Origin: Acholeplasmatales bacterium
Lineage (GTDB): Bacteria > Bacillota_I > Bacilli_A > Acholeplasmatales > Anaeroplasmataceae
Assembly: GCA_900770055.1 (NCBI GenBank)
Contig: CAAGJD010000162.1
Coordinates: forward strand, 1 to 5,479
Length of the DNA stretch: 5,479 nucleotides
Reading direction: 5' to 3'
Below the pieces are notes generated by a model. It was not told the origin of the DNA and did not search any database. It saw only the letters and a list, made by a program, of their open reading frames with translations. Made by a program: the position numbers and the translations under genes. Every line of letters begins with the position of its first letter. Position 1 is the first letter of the stretch. Positions 1-5,479 of the stretch are shown in pieces.

Positions 1-412
1 ATTCATTTTTGAATTTCATATAAAATTCTGTAATAATTTGAGCACAGGCTGGGGCTGTTGTATCAACATATTGATAATTACCATATTGTTCAACATCAAT
101 ATGATGATCTATTTTAATTGAAAATTTAGCTAAATTATATCTTTTATCTGATAGCCTTTCTGATGTAGCACAATCTACACAAATACTTAAAGCATTTTCA
201 AATAAAGATTCATCCTCTATTATTGATGGTGAACCTATAAATGATACATATTCACTTGTATCACCTGTAACATAGACTTTTTTATGTGGATAACTTTCTT
301 TAATAATATGCATAAGTCCATATTGACTACCTATACAATCACCATCAGGTCTATGATGTCCATGAATAATAATTGTATCAAATTCTTTAATTTTATTTAA
401 AATAAATTCCAT
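1..412 (-). CDS. DHH-family phosphoesterase (NrnA-like), 3' end beyond window
   Basis: The N-terminal 137 residues of a DHH phosphoesterase are visible, and the frame stays open to the left edge. Characteristic motifs occur in order: HHRPDGDCIGS (residues 19-29; metal ligands H19, D23, D25), VDCATSERLSD (79-89; D80 with a following Arg), the signature IDHH (101-104), and DTTAPACAQII (117-127). Family members hydrolyse nanoRNA and pAp (NrnA) or cyclic dinucleotides and their linear products, using Mn2+ in the cytoplasm. The C-terminal substrate-binding DHHA1 domain would lie outside the window, so NrnA cannot be separated from other stand-alone DHH enzymes. No signal peptide or membrane segment precedes the domain, so it is not GdpP-like unless the gene is unusual. 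The ATG at 412 has AGGAGG five bases upstream. The gene sits nine bases after the metallo-hydrolase gene and is almost certainly cotranscribed with it. Confidence 0.9.
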   Translation of the reverse strand, partial: MEFILNKIKEFDTIIIHGHHRPDGDCIGSQYGLMHIIKESYPHKKVYVTGDTSEYVSFIGSPSIIEDESLFENALSICVDCATSERLSDKRYNLAKFSIKIDHHIDVEQYGNYQYVDTTAPACAQIITEFYMKFKNE

Positions 413-417
413 AATGT

Positions 418-423
418 CCTCCT
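418..423 (-). promoter_or_regulatory. Ribosome binding site of the DHH gene, overlapping the upstream stop codon
   Basis: On the minus strand AGGAGG precedes the ATG at 412 by five bases. Its first two bases are also the last two of the TAG stop of the upstream hydrolase gene (422-424). This arrangement suggests coupled translation of the two genes and fixes the DHH start. Confidence 0.85.
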
Positions 424-1813
424 AACTAGGCCAAACTCTTCTTTGAACCTGTATTACATCAGCGTCTGTAGAGTTATAATAATCTTTTTTCTTTAAGCCA
501 CTACAAATAATATTTAACCCACTATTATTTATTTTAACATAAATTATTTCATTAAACCACTGGCTATCCTTAAGCTTTGTTAAATTATTTGATGCAAAAA
601 GTCCAATTTGTATACCATTTGATGAAACAATTATTGTACCATTAAATGGTTCAACAACATTAGTATTACTTTCACGAGTTTCTGAAGCATTTAATAATGA
701 TGTTACATATACTCTATCTGTATGCTTAGCAATACGATTAATGAATTCTTGGGTTGGGAAGGTATTATCATTAACATTAGTATATTCTGAAGAACCAGCA
801 CAGCAGCATACACAACAAACCTTAGGCTTAATAATGTTTAAAAGACAATCGTTTGAGGATGTTTTAGAGCCATGATGTCCTGCTTTAAATAAATCTACCT
901 CTGGTAAGGTTTTTTCATTTGTTGAGCCATTATAATAATCTGCTAAAGCCTCTTCGCCCTCTTTTTCTAAATCACCAGTAAACATAAAATGATGATTATT
1001 ATAATTAAGCATTGTACAAACAGAATGATTATTTTCATCACTAGATAATTCAAAATAATATTTATTATATAAAATATCCATTGTAATATTTAGTTCTTCA
1101 TTTAAAACAAATGATTTTTGTCCACCATTTTCTTCATTAAAACAATCCTTGGCAGTGTAATGATTTGTGCCATTCTCTACAGCGTAAGTAACTGCCTCTT
1201 CATATTTTGTGTAATTATCCTTACCGACATTATTTGAATAAGAAAAATCAATTAATGTATCTACATCATAATAATATAAAATACCTGTTCTAGAAACTGT
1301 TTCACCCTTAAAGTTTTTAGTTAATTTAGCATTACCAAACATTCCTGTATAATGATCATCATGTGCATGAGTAGTAATTACATATTCTAATACTCCATCC
1401 TCACAATAATTATTAACATAATCAATAATTTTTAGTGCTGAAGCTGCTTGAGCGCCAGCATCTATTAATATATCTGTATCTCCAGCTTTAATATATGTAC
1501 AGTCTCCTGTATTATAGACACCTAGCTCTAAAAAATGAATTTGTAAATTATCTAATACTATATCATCAATAATTTCTTCTTTATGAAGTTCTGTAGCTGT
1601 TGAAGATATATTAGTTACATTTGTAGATGGAGAAACACTTGGGACTGTTGTCGGTGCTACTGTTGGCTTTGTTGTTTGAGTTGTTGATGTAGTTGTAGGA
1701 TTTGGCTTTTCAAAGCTAATTCCTAAATAATCTAATACAAAAAACACACCAATTCCTATTATTATAATTATTAATATAAATATTATTAATCTTTTAAAAA
1801 ATTTTTTTATCAT
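422..1813 (-). CDS. Membrane-anchored metallo-beta-lactamase-fold hydrolase (ComEC C-terminal-like)
   Basis: This 463-residue protein has a basic N-terminus (MIKKFFKR) and one hydrophobic segment (about residues 9-27). A Thr/Ser/Pro-rich linker follows (about 38-73), then a metallo-beta-lactamase domain (about 90-403). The basic start and linker suggest an inside-to-outside anchor with the enzyme at the cell surface. Visible motifs are HAHDDH (149-154), the family HxHxDH metal site; FTGDLEKEGEE (278-288) with the ligand Asp; and KAGHHGSKTSS (310-320), typical of ComEC/Rec2-type members. The ending GTIIVSSNGIQI (392-403) also fits that subfamily. Residues 404-463 form a further tail that I do not recognise. 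In ComEC this domain is a presumed DNA-degrading module; here the ComEC channel is absent and the substrate is unknown. The domain is odd in carrying the cluster CCVCCC (333-338). The ATG at 1813 is preceded by GGTGAGG five bases upstream. It is first in a unit with the DHH gene. Confidence 0.88.
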   Translation of the reverse strand: MIKKFFKRLIIFILIIIIIGIGVFFVLDYLGISFEKPNPTTTSTTQTTKPTVAPTTVPSVSPSTNVTNISSTATELHKEEIIDDIVLDNLQIHFLELGVYNTGDCTYIKAGDTDILIDAGAQAASALKIIDYVNNYCEDGVLEYVITTHAHDDHYTGMFGNAKLTKNFKGETVSRTGILYYYDVDTLIDFSYSNNVGKDNYTKYEEAVTYAVENGTNHYTAKDCFNEENGGQKSFVLNEELNITMDILYNKYYFELSSDENNHSVCTMLNYNNHHFMFTGDLEKEGEEALADYYNGSTNEKTLPEVDLFKAGHHGSKTSSNDCLLNIIKPKVCCVCCCAGSSEYTNVNDNTFPTQEFINRIAKHTDRVYVTSLLNASETRESNTNVVEPFNGTIIVSSNGIQIGLFASNNLTKLKDSQWFNEIIYVKINNSGLNIICSGLKKKDYYNSTDADVIQVQRRVWPS

Positions 1814-1837
1814 AAATACCTCACCAAAATCAATTTA

Positions 1838-1866
1838 ATTATAGCTTATTTTTCCTATATAATCTA
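1838..1866 (-). promoter_or_regulatory. Probable sigma-A-type promoter of the hydrolase-DHH unit
   Basis: A perfect TATAAT on the minus strand occupies 1838-1843. Seventeen bases upstream is a weak -35 candidate, TAGATT (1861-1866; three of six consensus positions). The predicted transcript start near 1831 gives a leader of about 18 bases containing the ribosome site. The element lies just beyond the antiporter terminator, as expected for a new transcription unit. In such AT-rich DNA a chance TATAAT is possible. Confidence 0.55.
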
Positions 1867-1868
1867 TA

Positions 1869-1911
1869 GAAAAATATGGCTGTGAAAACCGAATTTAGGT
1901 TACACAGCCAT
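1869..1911 (-). terminator. Intrinsic terminator after the antiporter gene
   Basis: Arms 1876-1884 and 1903-1911 pair perfectly over nine bases (ATGGCTGTG with CACAGCCAT). The stem continues with AACC/GGTT after a small bulge and closes with a seven-base loop. On the minus strand a short T-run (ATTTTT, 1870-1875) follows the stem. It starts eight bases after the antiporter stop codon. Its much higher G+C than the surroundings supports a real hairpin. Confidence 0.85.
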
Positions 1912-1919
1912 TATCTTAA

Positions 1920-2981
1920 TTATAAAGGTAAAGCTAAGCTTGGATTAAACAATCTAAATAATATATAAACTAAATATATAATATATAAAACTAAAAGAAT
2001 TCCACCATGCTTTCTTGAAAGCTTTCCAGTTAAGCACATTAATAAAACAACAACTGTAATGACAAGTGAAATTATCATATCTGTCATTATATTAGCACTA
2101 ATTGCTAGTGGAACTGCTAAGCTAGATAATCCGCATATAAATAAAATATTAAAAATATTTGATCCTACTACGTTACCTAAAGCAATTTCATTTTCGCCCT
2201 TCTTTGCGGCAACTATAGATGTCACAAGCTCTGGTAGGGATGTACCAATAGCTACAACTGTAAGTCCAACAACATTTACTACATCGTTTATATTTAAATT
2301 AGCAAGAACTCCAAGTGATGTTGCGATTACCTTAGCTGGTGTTGTAACAAATTCAGCACCAACAACAATTCCAGCAAGTCCTAATAATAAATATAATATA
2401 GCTTTCCAAATAGGCATATCCTCTATTTCTTCTACCTCTACACTATTAGGATCCTTTAAAGAATCCTTTTTAGCTAAATAAACAGATAAATATACGAAAA
2501 GAATAATACCTAAAACAAATATAATTCCTTCATACCAAACTAATGTATGAGGGTTAAATATATTACCACTGAATAAATTTACAAAAGAGAAAAGTATTAA
2601 TAATATTGTCGCACCAATTAAAAATGGAATTTCTCTTTTACAAATAGATTTCTTTACTAGCATTGGTGTAATAAGCGCTGAAAATCCTAAAACTACTAAT
2701 AAATTCATAATATTAGAGCCTACTACATTTCCCATCGCAATAGCACTATCACCCTTTATACTTGATGTTAAGCTAACCGCTAGTTCAGGTGCAGATGTAC
2801 CAAATGAAACAACTGTAAGACCTATTACTAATGCTGATATTTTAAGCTTTTTAGATATTGCTGATGCACCGCCAACAAATAAATCAGCACCCTTAACTAA
2901 TAAAAATATACCTAATATTAAAAATAGTGAATACCAAAGATAACCAAAGCCTGAGGTAGTTACTACATTTTCTAAAATCAT
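1920..2981 (-). CDS. Calcium/sodium-type cation antiporter (NCX family, YrbG/CaxA-like)
   Basis: This integral membrane antiporter of the Ca2+:cation antiporter superfamily probably expels Ca2+ in exchange for Na+ or H+. With the start chosen here it is 353 residues with about ten hydrophobic segments. It shows the inverted duplication of the family. The alpha-1 repeat has GLTVVSFGTSAPEL (54-67) and GNVVGSN (84-90). The alpha-2 repeat has GLTVVAIGTSLPEL (239-252) and GNVVGSN (269-275). Glu66 and Glu251 are the expected ion-binding acids. The halves are joined by a short acidic loop (EVEEIED, 182-188), far smaller than the regulatory loop of animal exchangers. The frame extends upstream to an ATG at 3020. 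However, the ATG at 2981 has GGAGG nine bases before it, whereas 3020 has no ribosome site and lies at the predicted transcript start. The gene is monocistronic, with its own promoter and terminator. The transported ions cannot be fixed from sequence. Confidence 0.93.
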   Translation of the reverse strand: MILENVVTTSGFGYLWYSLFLILGIFLLVKGADLFVGGASAISKKLKISALVIGLTVVSFGTSAPELAVSLTSSIKGDSAIAMGNVVGSNIMNLLVVLGFSALITPMLVKKSICKREIPFLIGATILLILFSFVNLFSGNIFNPHTLVWYEGIIFVLGIILFVYLSVYLAKKDSLKDPNSVEVEEIEDMPIWKAILYLLLGLAGIVVGAEFVTTPAKVIATSLGVLANLNINDVVNVVGLTVVAIGTSLPELVTSIVAAKKGENEIALGNVVGSNIFNILFICGLSSLAVPLAISANIMTDMIISLVITVVVLLMCLTGKLSRKHGGILLVLYIIYLVYILFRLFNPSLALPL

Positions 2982-2990
2982 AATATTTAG

Positions 2991-2995
2991 CCTCC
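2991..2995 (-). promoter_or_regulatory. Ribosome binding site fixing the antiporter start at 2981
   Basis: GGAGG on the minus strand lies nine bases before ATG 2979-2981. It is the only good Shine-Dalgarno match near the 5' end of this frame and argues against the in-frame ATG at 3020. Confidence 0.85.
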
Positions 2996-3024
2996 ATATA
3001 TTCAAAATATTTAACAACATTTGT

Positions 3025-3053
3025 ATTATACAATTATATGAAAAAATTTAAAA
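3025..3053 (-). promoter_or_regulatory. Probable promoter of the antiporter gene, with two -10-like boxes
   Basis: Two TATAAT boxes occur on the minus strand at 3025-3030 and 3033-3038, eight bases apart. Seventeen bases upstream of the proximal box is a weak -35 candidate, TTTTAA (3048-3053). Use of the proximal box predicts a start near 3018 and a leader of about 37 bases before the ATG at 2981. The element lies immediately beyond the pth terminator. The AT-rich context lowers certainty on the -35. Confidence 0.55.
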
Positions 3054-3065
3054 GATAAAATTACA

Positions 3066-3104
3066 TAATAAAAGGCAATGTAGTTTTTAAACAATTCATT
3101 GCCT
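3066..3104 (-). terminator. Intrinsic terminator after pth
   Basis: Arms 3073-3080 and 3097-3104 (AGGCAATG with CATTGCCT) pair perfectly over eight bases. A small inner GTT/AAC helix (3083-3085 with 3090-3092) can stack inside. On the minus strand the stem is followed by TTTATTA, a modest and interrupted T-run. It starts six bases after the pth stop codon and closes the prs-pth unit. Confidence 0.75.
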
Positions 3105-3110
3105 CAATAA

Positions 3111-3677
3111 TTATTTTGAAGAGTATTTTGAAGAAATTTTAACAAAATCTATTTCATTGATAAAATCATATATTGCATCAGATGCAATATCTAAAGATGG
3201 TGAAATAATACTAAGCTCATCTTCTGTGAATTTTTTTAATACCCAGTCAACAACAGAAATAACATCTGATCTATCAATACCAATTTTTATTCGTTTAAAT
3301 TCTTCTGTTTTAATTAAATGACTAATGCTTTTTAAGCCATTATGACCTCCAGCACTACCATTTGCTCTTAATCTGACTCTACCTAATCTAGAATCTAAAT
3401 CATCTGATATAACAAGGATATCACTCGCGTCTATTTTATAGTATTGCATTACACTTAATACGCTTTCGCCAGATAAATTCATATAAGTCATAGGCTTTAA
3501 TAATATCGCTTTTTTACCATTAATAGTTACACTTGCAAGCATTCCCTTAAGCTTCATATTTAAGGAAAATGTAATATTATTTTTTTCTGCAAATCTATCT
3601 ATTGCCATAAAACCAGCATTATGACGGGTTTTATCATATTGACTTCCTGGATTTCCAAGACCAATAACTAATTTCAT
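3111..3677 (-). CDS. pth: Peptidyl-tRNA hydrolase
   Basis: This cytoplasmic enzyme cleaves the ester bond of peptidyl-tRNAs released prematurely from ribosomes, recycling tRNA; it is normally essential. At 188 residues it has the usual bacterial Pth length. Recognisable elements are the start KLVIGLGNPGSQYDKTRHNAGF (2-23) with Asn9 and catalytic His19; KPMTYMNLSG (61-70) with the Met66-Asn67 pair; DDLD (92-95) with the Asp that assists His; GSAGGHNGLKSI (107-118) with Asn113; and the C-terminal lid segment VVDWVLKKF (142-150). One oddity is Ser91, where most homologues carry His before the Asp pair. The ATG at 3677 shares its A with the TAA of prs, so translation is probably coupled. Only a weak purine stretch (AAAGAGAA) precedes it inside the end of prs. 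Downstream is a terminator, not mfd, which follows pth in many Bacilli. Confidence 0.97.
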   Translation of the reverse strand: MKLVIGLGNPGSQYDKTRHNAGFMAIDRFAEKNNITFSLNMKLKGMLASVTINGKKAILLKPMTYMNLSGESVLSVMQYYKIDASDILVISDDLDSRLGRVRLRANGSAGGHNGLKSISHLIKTEEFKRIKIGIDRSDVISVVDWVLKKFTEDELSIISPSLDIASDAIYDFINEIDFVKISSKYSSK

Positions 3678-4660
3678 TATAACAATTCTCTTTTTGTTTT
3701 ATCATAAGAATAAGTGAATAAACCAGATAATGGTTCATCAGATAAAATTCTTAAGATACCATGTCCTAATAATGAACCAACAGATAAAACCTTAATTTTG
3801 TCTATCTTCTTATCATCAGGAAGCTTAATTGTATTAGTGATAATCATTTCCTTTAAGCAAGAATTTTGAATTCTTTCAATTGCAGGACCTGATAATACAC
3901 CATGAGTACATGCTGCATAAACTTCAACAGCACCTGCCTCCATTAATGCCTTCGCACCAATTGTTAATGTTCCTGCAGTATCACACATATCATCAACTAA
4001 TATACAAGTCTTACCTTTTACATCACCAATGATATTCATAACCTCAGCCTTATTTGGCTCTGGTCTACGCTTATCAATAATTGCAATTGTTGTATCTAAT
4101 ACCTTCGCAAATTCTCTAGCTCTTGTTGTTCCACCATGGTCTGGAGATACAACAACAACATTTTTAAGATTCTTATCTAATAAATAATTACATAAAATAG
4201 GTAATCCCATAAAATTATCAACTGGAATATTGAAGAATCCTTGAATTTGAGCTGCATGGATATCCATACAAATTACTCTATCTGCACCAGCAGTTGTTAA
4301 TAAATCAGCTACTAGCTTTGCAGAAATTGGTTGACGACTTCTTGCCTTTCTATCCTGACGACTATAACCATAATAAGGAATAACAAGGTTAATTGTTTTT
4401 GCTGAAGCACGCTTTAATGCATCACACATAATTAACAATTCCATTAAATGATCATTAACTGGAGCTGATGTTGGTTGAATAACAAATACATGATGACCAC
4501 GAACTGTCTCATTAATTTGAACATTGATTTCACCATCGGCAAAATGAAGAACATCACAGCTTGATAGTGGAATACCAATTGAATCACAAATCTCGTTTGC
4601 TAGCTCGACGTTAGATGATAATGTAAAAATTTTAACTTTCTTTCCCAATAAAATAGACAT
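3677..4660 (-). CDS. prs: Ribose-phosphate pyrophosphokinase (PRPP synthetase)
   Basis: The enzyme transfers pyrophosphate from ATP to ribose-5-phosphate, making PRPP for purine, pyrimidine, NAD, histidine and tryptophan synthesis. With the start at 4660 it has 327 residues, normal for class I bacterial Prs. Motifs in order are FADGEINVQINETVRG (40-55), YGYSRQDRKARSRQPISAK (97-115; ATP-site loop), MDIHAAQIQGFFNIPVD (132-148; His135 and metal site), VVSPDHGGTTRAR (170-182), IDKRRPEPNKAEVM (195-208; catalytic flexible loop with Lys197), and VDDMCDTAGTL (222-232; PRPP-binding loop). The Cys in that loop is usually a hydrophobic residue such as Ile. The frame continues up to an ATG at 4705, but AGGAGG precedes the ATG at 4660, and 4705 lies inside the -10 box. 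The extra 15 residues match nothing in Prs. It is first in an operon with pth, overlapping it by one base. Confidence 0.97.
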   Translation of the reverse strand: MSILLGKKVKIFTLSSNVELANEICDSIGIPLSSCDVLHFADGEINVQINETVRGHHVFVIQPTSAPVNDHLMELLIMCDALKRASAKTINLVIPYYGYSRQDRKARSRQPISAKLVADLLTTAGADRVICMDIHAAQIQGFFNIPVDNFMGLPILCNYLLDKNLKNVVVVSPDHGGTTRAREFAKVLDTTIAIIDKRRPEPNKAEVMNIIGDVKGKTCILVDDMCDTAGTLTIGAKALMEAGAVEVYAACTHGVLSGPAIERIQNSCLKEMIITNTIKLPDDKKIDKIKVLSVGSLLGHGILRILSDEPLSGLFTYSYDKTKRELL

Positions 4661-4670
4661 GAGAAAAAAT

Positions 4671-4676
4671 CCTCCT
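4671..4676 (-). promoter_or_regulatory. Ribosome binding site fixing the prs start at 4660
   Basis: A complete AGGAGG on the minus strand lies ten bases before ATG 4658-4660. Starting there gives MSILLGKKVKIF, which matches the usual beginning of Prs, so the longer in-frame start at 4705 is rejected. Confidence 0.9.
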
Positions 4677-4703
4677 ATTAATTTATAAAATAATTTCGAA
4701 TAC

Positions 4704-4732
4704 ATTATATCACATAGTAGGCTAAAAGAGAA
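4704..4732 (-). promoter_or_regulatory. Extended -10 promoter of the prs-pth operon
   Basis: TGATATAAT on the minus strand forms an extended -10 element, with the TATAAT core at 4704-4709. Seventeen bases upstream is a weak -35 candidate, TTCTCT (4727-4732), a common trade-off when a TGn extension is present. The predicted start near 4697 gives a leader of about 37 bases. The -35 region abuts the T-run of the preceding terminator, so the two units are packed back to back. Confidence 0.7.
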
Positions 4733-4735
4733 ACC

Positions 4736-4787
4736 AAAAAAAACAAAATCATCATATTTTGTAAATTATTTGAATGATGATTTTGTT
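4736..4787 (-). terminator. Strong intrinsic terminator after the HD-GYP gene
   Basis: Arms 4742-4755 and 4774-4787 (AACAAAATCATCAT and its exact complement) form a perfect 14-base stem with an 18-base loop. On the minus strand an uninterrupted run of eight Ts (4736-4743), partly within the stem, follows. It begins about 32 bases after the stop codon of the HD-GYP gene. On the plus strand no T-run follows, so it acts in one direction. Confidence 0.9.
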
Positions 4788-4819
4788 CTTCTTCAAGAAA
4801 TTATATCTTAATGTTTACT

Positions 4820-5479
4820 TTATTCATTTATAACATCTGTGGATTTAGCATCAAGATTAAAGAAATTTTTAAGTGATGGAGAATTACTTAATTCCTTACA
4901 CTTTGACTGCATTTTTTCATAGCTTTCAATAACCTTAATCTCTTCCTTTGTAGCAAGTGACATTATTTCATCAAAATTATCGACTAAATGCTTTACAATT
5001 CTAGGCTCAATCTTACCAGATTTTGCATCACCTTCGATAATTGAAATAATCTCCTCAGGTGAGAAGCTTTTTTTATAGCTTCTTTTACAATATAATGCAC
5101 TTGCTAAATCTGCAACAGCAACAATTTTATCTCCAACAGATAAATCTACTGCTCTTAATCCTCTAGGGTAACCACTACCATCTAATTTTTCATGATGATT
5201 AGAAGCTATTTCAACAATCTTATATGAAAAACTATTTTCTAATATACAATCTTTTATTTCAACATTGTATTTAGTATATGAATAACTTTTTAATATACAT
5301 TCAATACTATTTTCTTCTATTATAATTTGATATAAATTTGAAGAATTATATTTATCAATCACTTTTTCATATATATTGTTACTACAAGAAACAATAGTAT
5401 ATACATTTTTATCAAAATAAAATTCTTTTTCACCATCAAAATCAACAAAACTATCTATTTGTATTTTTATATCTTCAAT
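4820..5479 (-). CDS. HD-GYP domain protein, C-terminal part only (5' end beyond window)
   Basis: The frame is open from the right edge to the TAA at 4820-4822, giving 219 visible residues. The GTG at 5362 is internal and not a convincing start, because the 39 codons before it are also open. The recognisable part is the GYP half of an HD-GYP domain: HHEKLDGSGYPRGL (visible residues 95-108), then GDKIVAVADLASAL (116-129), a divergent form of the family's ADVFDAL helix, then KRSYKKSFSPEE (132-143), corresponding to RPYK. Family members hydrolyse cyclic-di-GMP, or serve as sensors or binders when degenerate. No HD dyad, HDIGK or KP-rich motif appears in the 94 residues before HHE, although it normally lies about 60-70 residues upstream. 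That stretch (for example VYTIVSCSNN, YQIIIEENS) is not recognised. The C-terminal 50 residues after the domain are polar and unrecognised. The gene ends in its own terminator, and its function relative to prs is unknown. Confidence 0.8.
   Translation of the reverse strand: MEDIKIQIDSFVDFDGEKEFYFDKNVYTIVSCSNNIYEKVIDKYNSSNLYQIIIEENSIECILKSYSYTKYNVEIKDCILENSFSYKIVEIASNHHEKLDGSGYPRGLRAVDLSVGDKIVAVADLASALYCKRSYKKSFSPEEIISIIEGDAKSGKIEPRIVKHLVDNFDEIMSLATKEEIKVIESYEKMQSKCKELSNSPSLKNFFNLDAKSTDVINE

Noticed and set aside
1814..1919. Possible riboswitch or small RNA before the metallo-hydrolase gene
   Set aside because: The only structured element is the antiporter terminator; the predicted hydrolase leader is about 18 bases, too short for a riboswitch.
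2059..2481. A 140-residue plus-strand open frame opposite the antiporter gene
   Set aside because: It lies wholly antisense to strongly supported antiporter coding sequence, has Ser/Thr/Ile-rich composition typical of a reverse-frame shadow, and shows no family motif. I see no ribosome site that would favour it.
4710..4819. Inverted repeat as an operator or mobile-element end
   Set aside because: The perfect 14-base stem is followed by an eight-T run and lies directly after a stop codon, so an intrinsic terminator explains it fully; no duplicated target or transposase is present.
5360..5362. GTG as the start of a 180-residue HD-GYP-type protein
   Set aside because: The same frame is open for 39 more codons to the window edge, and the sequence before the GTG shows no convincing Shine-Dalgarno site, so this is more likely internal Val.
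1..5479. Defence system, phage, insertion sequence or CRISPR array
   Set aside because: All genes belong to housekeeping, transport or hydrolase families, with uniform base composition and a single strand. No spaced direct repeats, integrase, transposase or toxin-antitoxin pair is visible. The HD-GYP and DHH genes alone do not make a nucleotide-signalling defence locus.

Overview
The window is a 5.5 kb piece of a very AT-rich chromosome (roughly 30% G+C by eye). All genes read on the minus strand and use the standard code: TGG encodes Trp, and no TGA interrupts a frame. Strong AGGAGG-type ribosome sites, TATAAT -10 boxes, short intergenic gaps and intrinsic terminators point to a low-GC Bacillota-like bacterium. 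An anaerobic gut Bacilli, Erysipelotrichia or Clostridia relative is plausible, but the exact lineage cannot be fixed from this stretch. No transposase, phage gene, CRISPR array, tRNA or rRNA is visible, and no gene-free gap exceeds about 120 bases.

In transcription order (right to left) there are four units. (1) The 3' part of a gene encoding a protein with the GYP half of an HD-GYP domain (cyclic-di-GMP phosphodiesterase family). It runs off the right edge and ends at a strong terminator. (2) prs-pth, a housekeeping pair whose stop and start codons share one base. It encodes PRPP synthetase (nucleotide precursor supply) and peptidyl-tRNA hydrolase (rescue of stalled peptidyl-tRNA), has an extended -10 promoter in front and a terminator behind. 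(3) A single gene for a calcium/cation antiporter of the NCX (YrbG/CaxA-like) family, with its own promoter and terminator. (4) A two-gene unit: a membrane-tethered, probably extracytoplasmic metallo-beta-lactamase-fold hydrolase resembling the ComEC C-terminal domain, followed nine bases later by a DHH-family phosphoesterase cut by the left edge.

The longest open frames overstate two starts. The antiporter most likely begins at 2981 rather than 3020, and Prs at 4660 rather than 4705. In both cases the ribosome site lies before the inner ATG, and the outer ATG lies in or right beside the promoter -10 box.

Most of the content is ordinary core-genome material. The points most worth a second look are the HD-GYP protein with no HD dyad in the 94 residues before its HHE motif, the pairing of a surface metallo-hydrolase with an oligonucleotide/cyclic-dinucleotide-type DHH enzyme, and a five-cysteine cluster in that surface hydrolase. 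I see no convincing evidence of a wholly new system.
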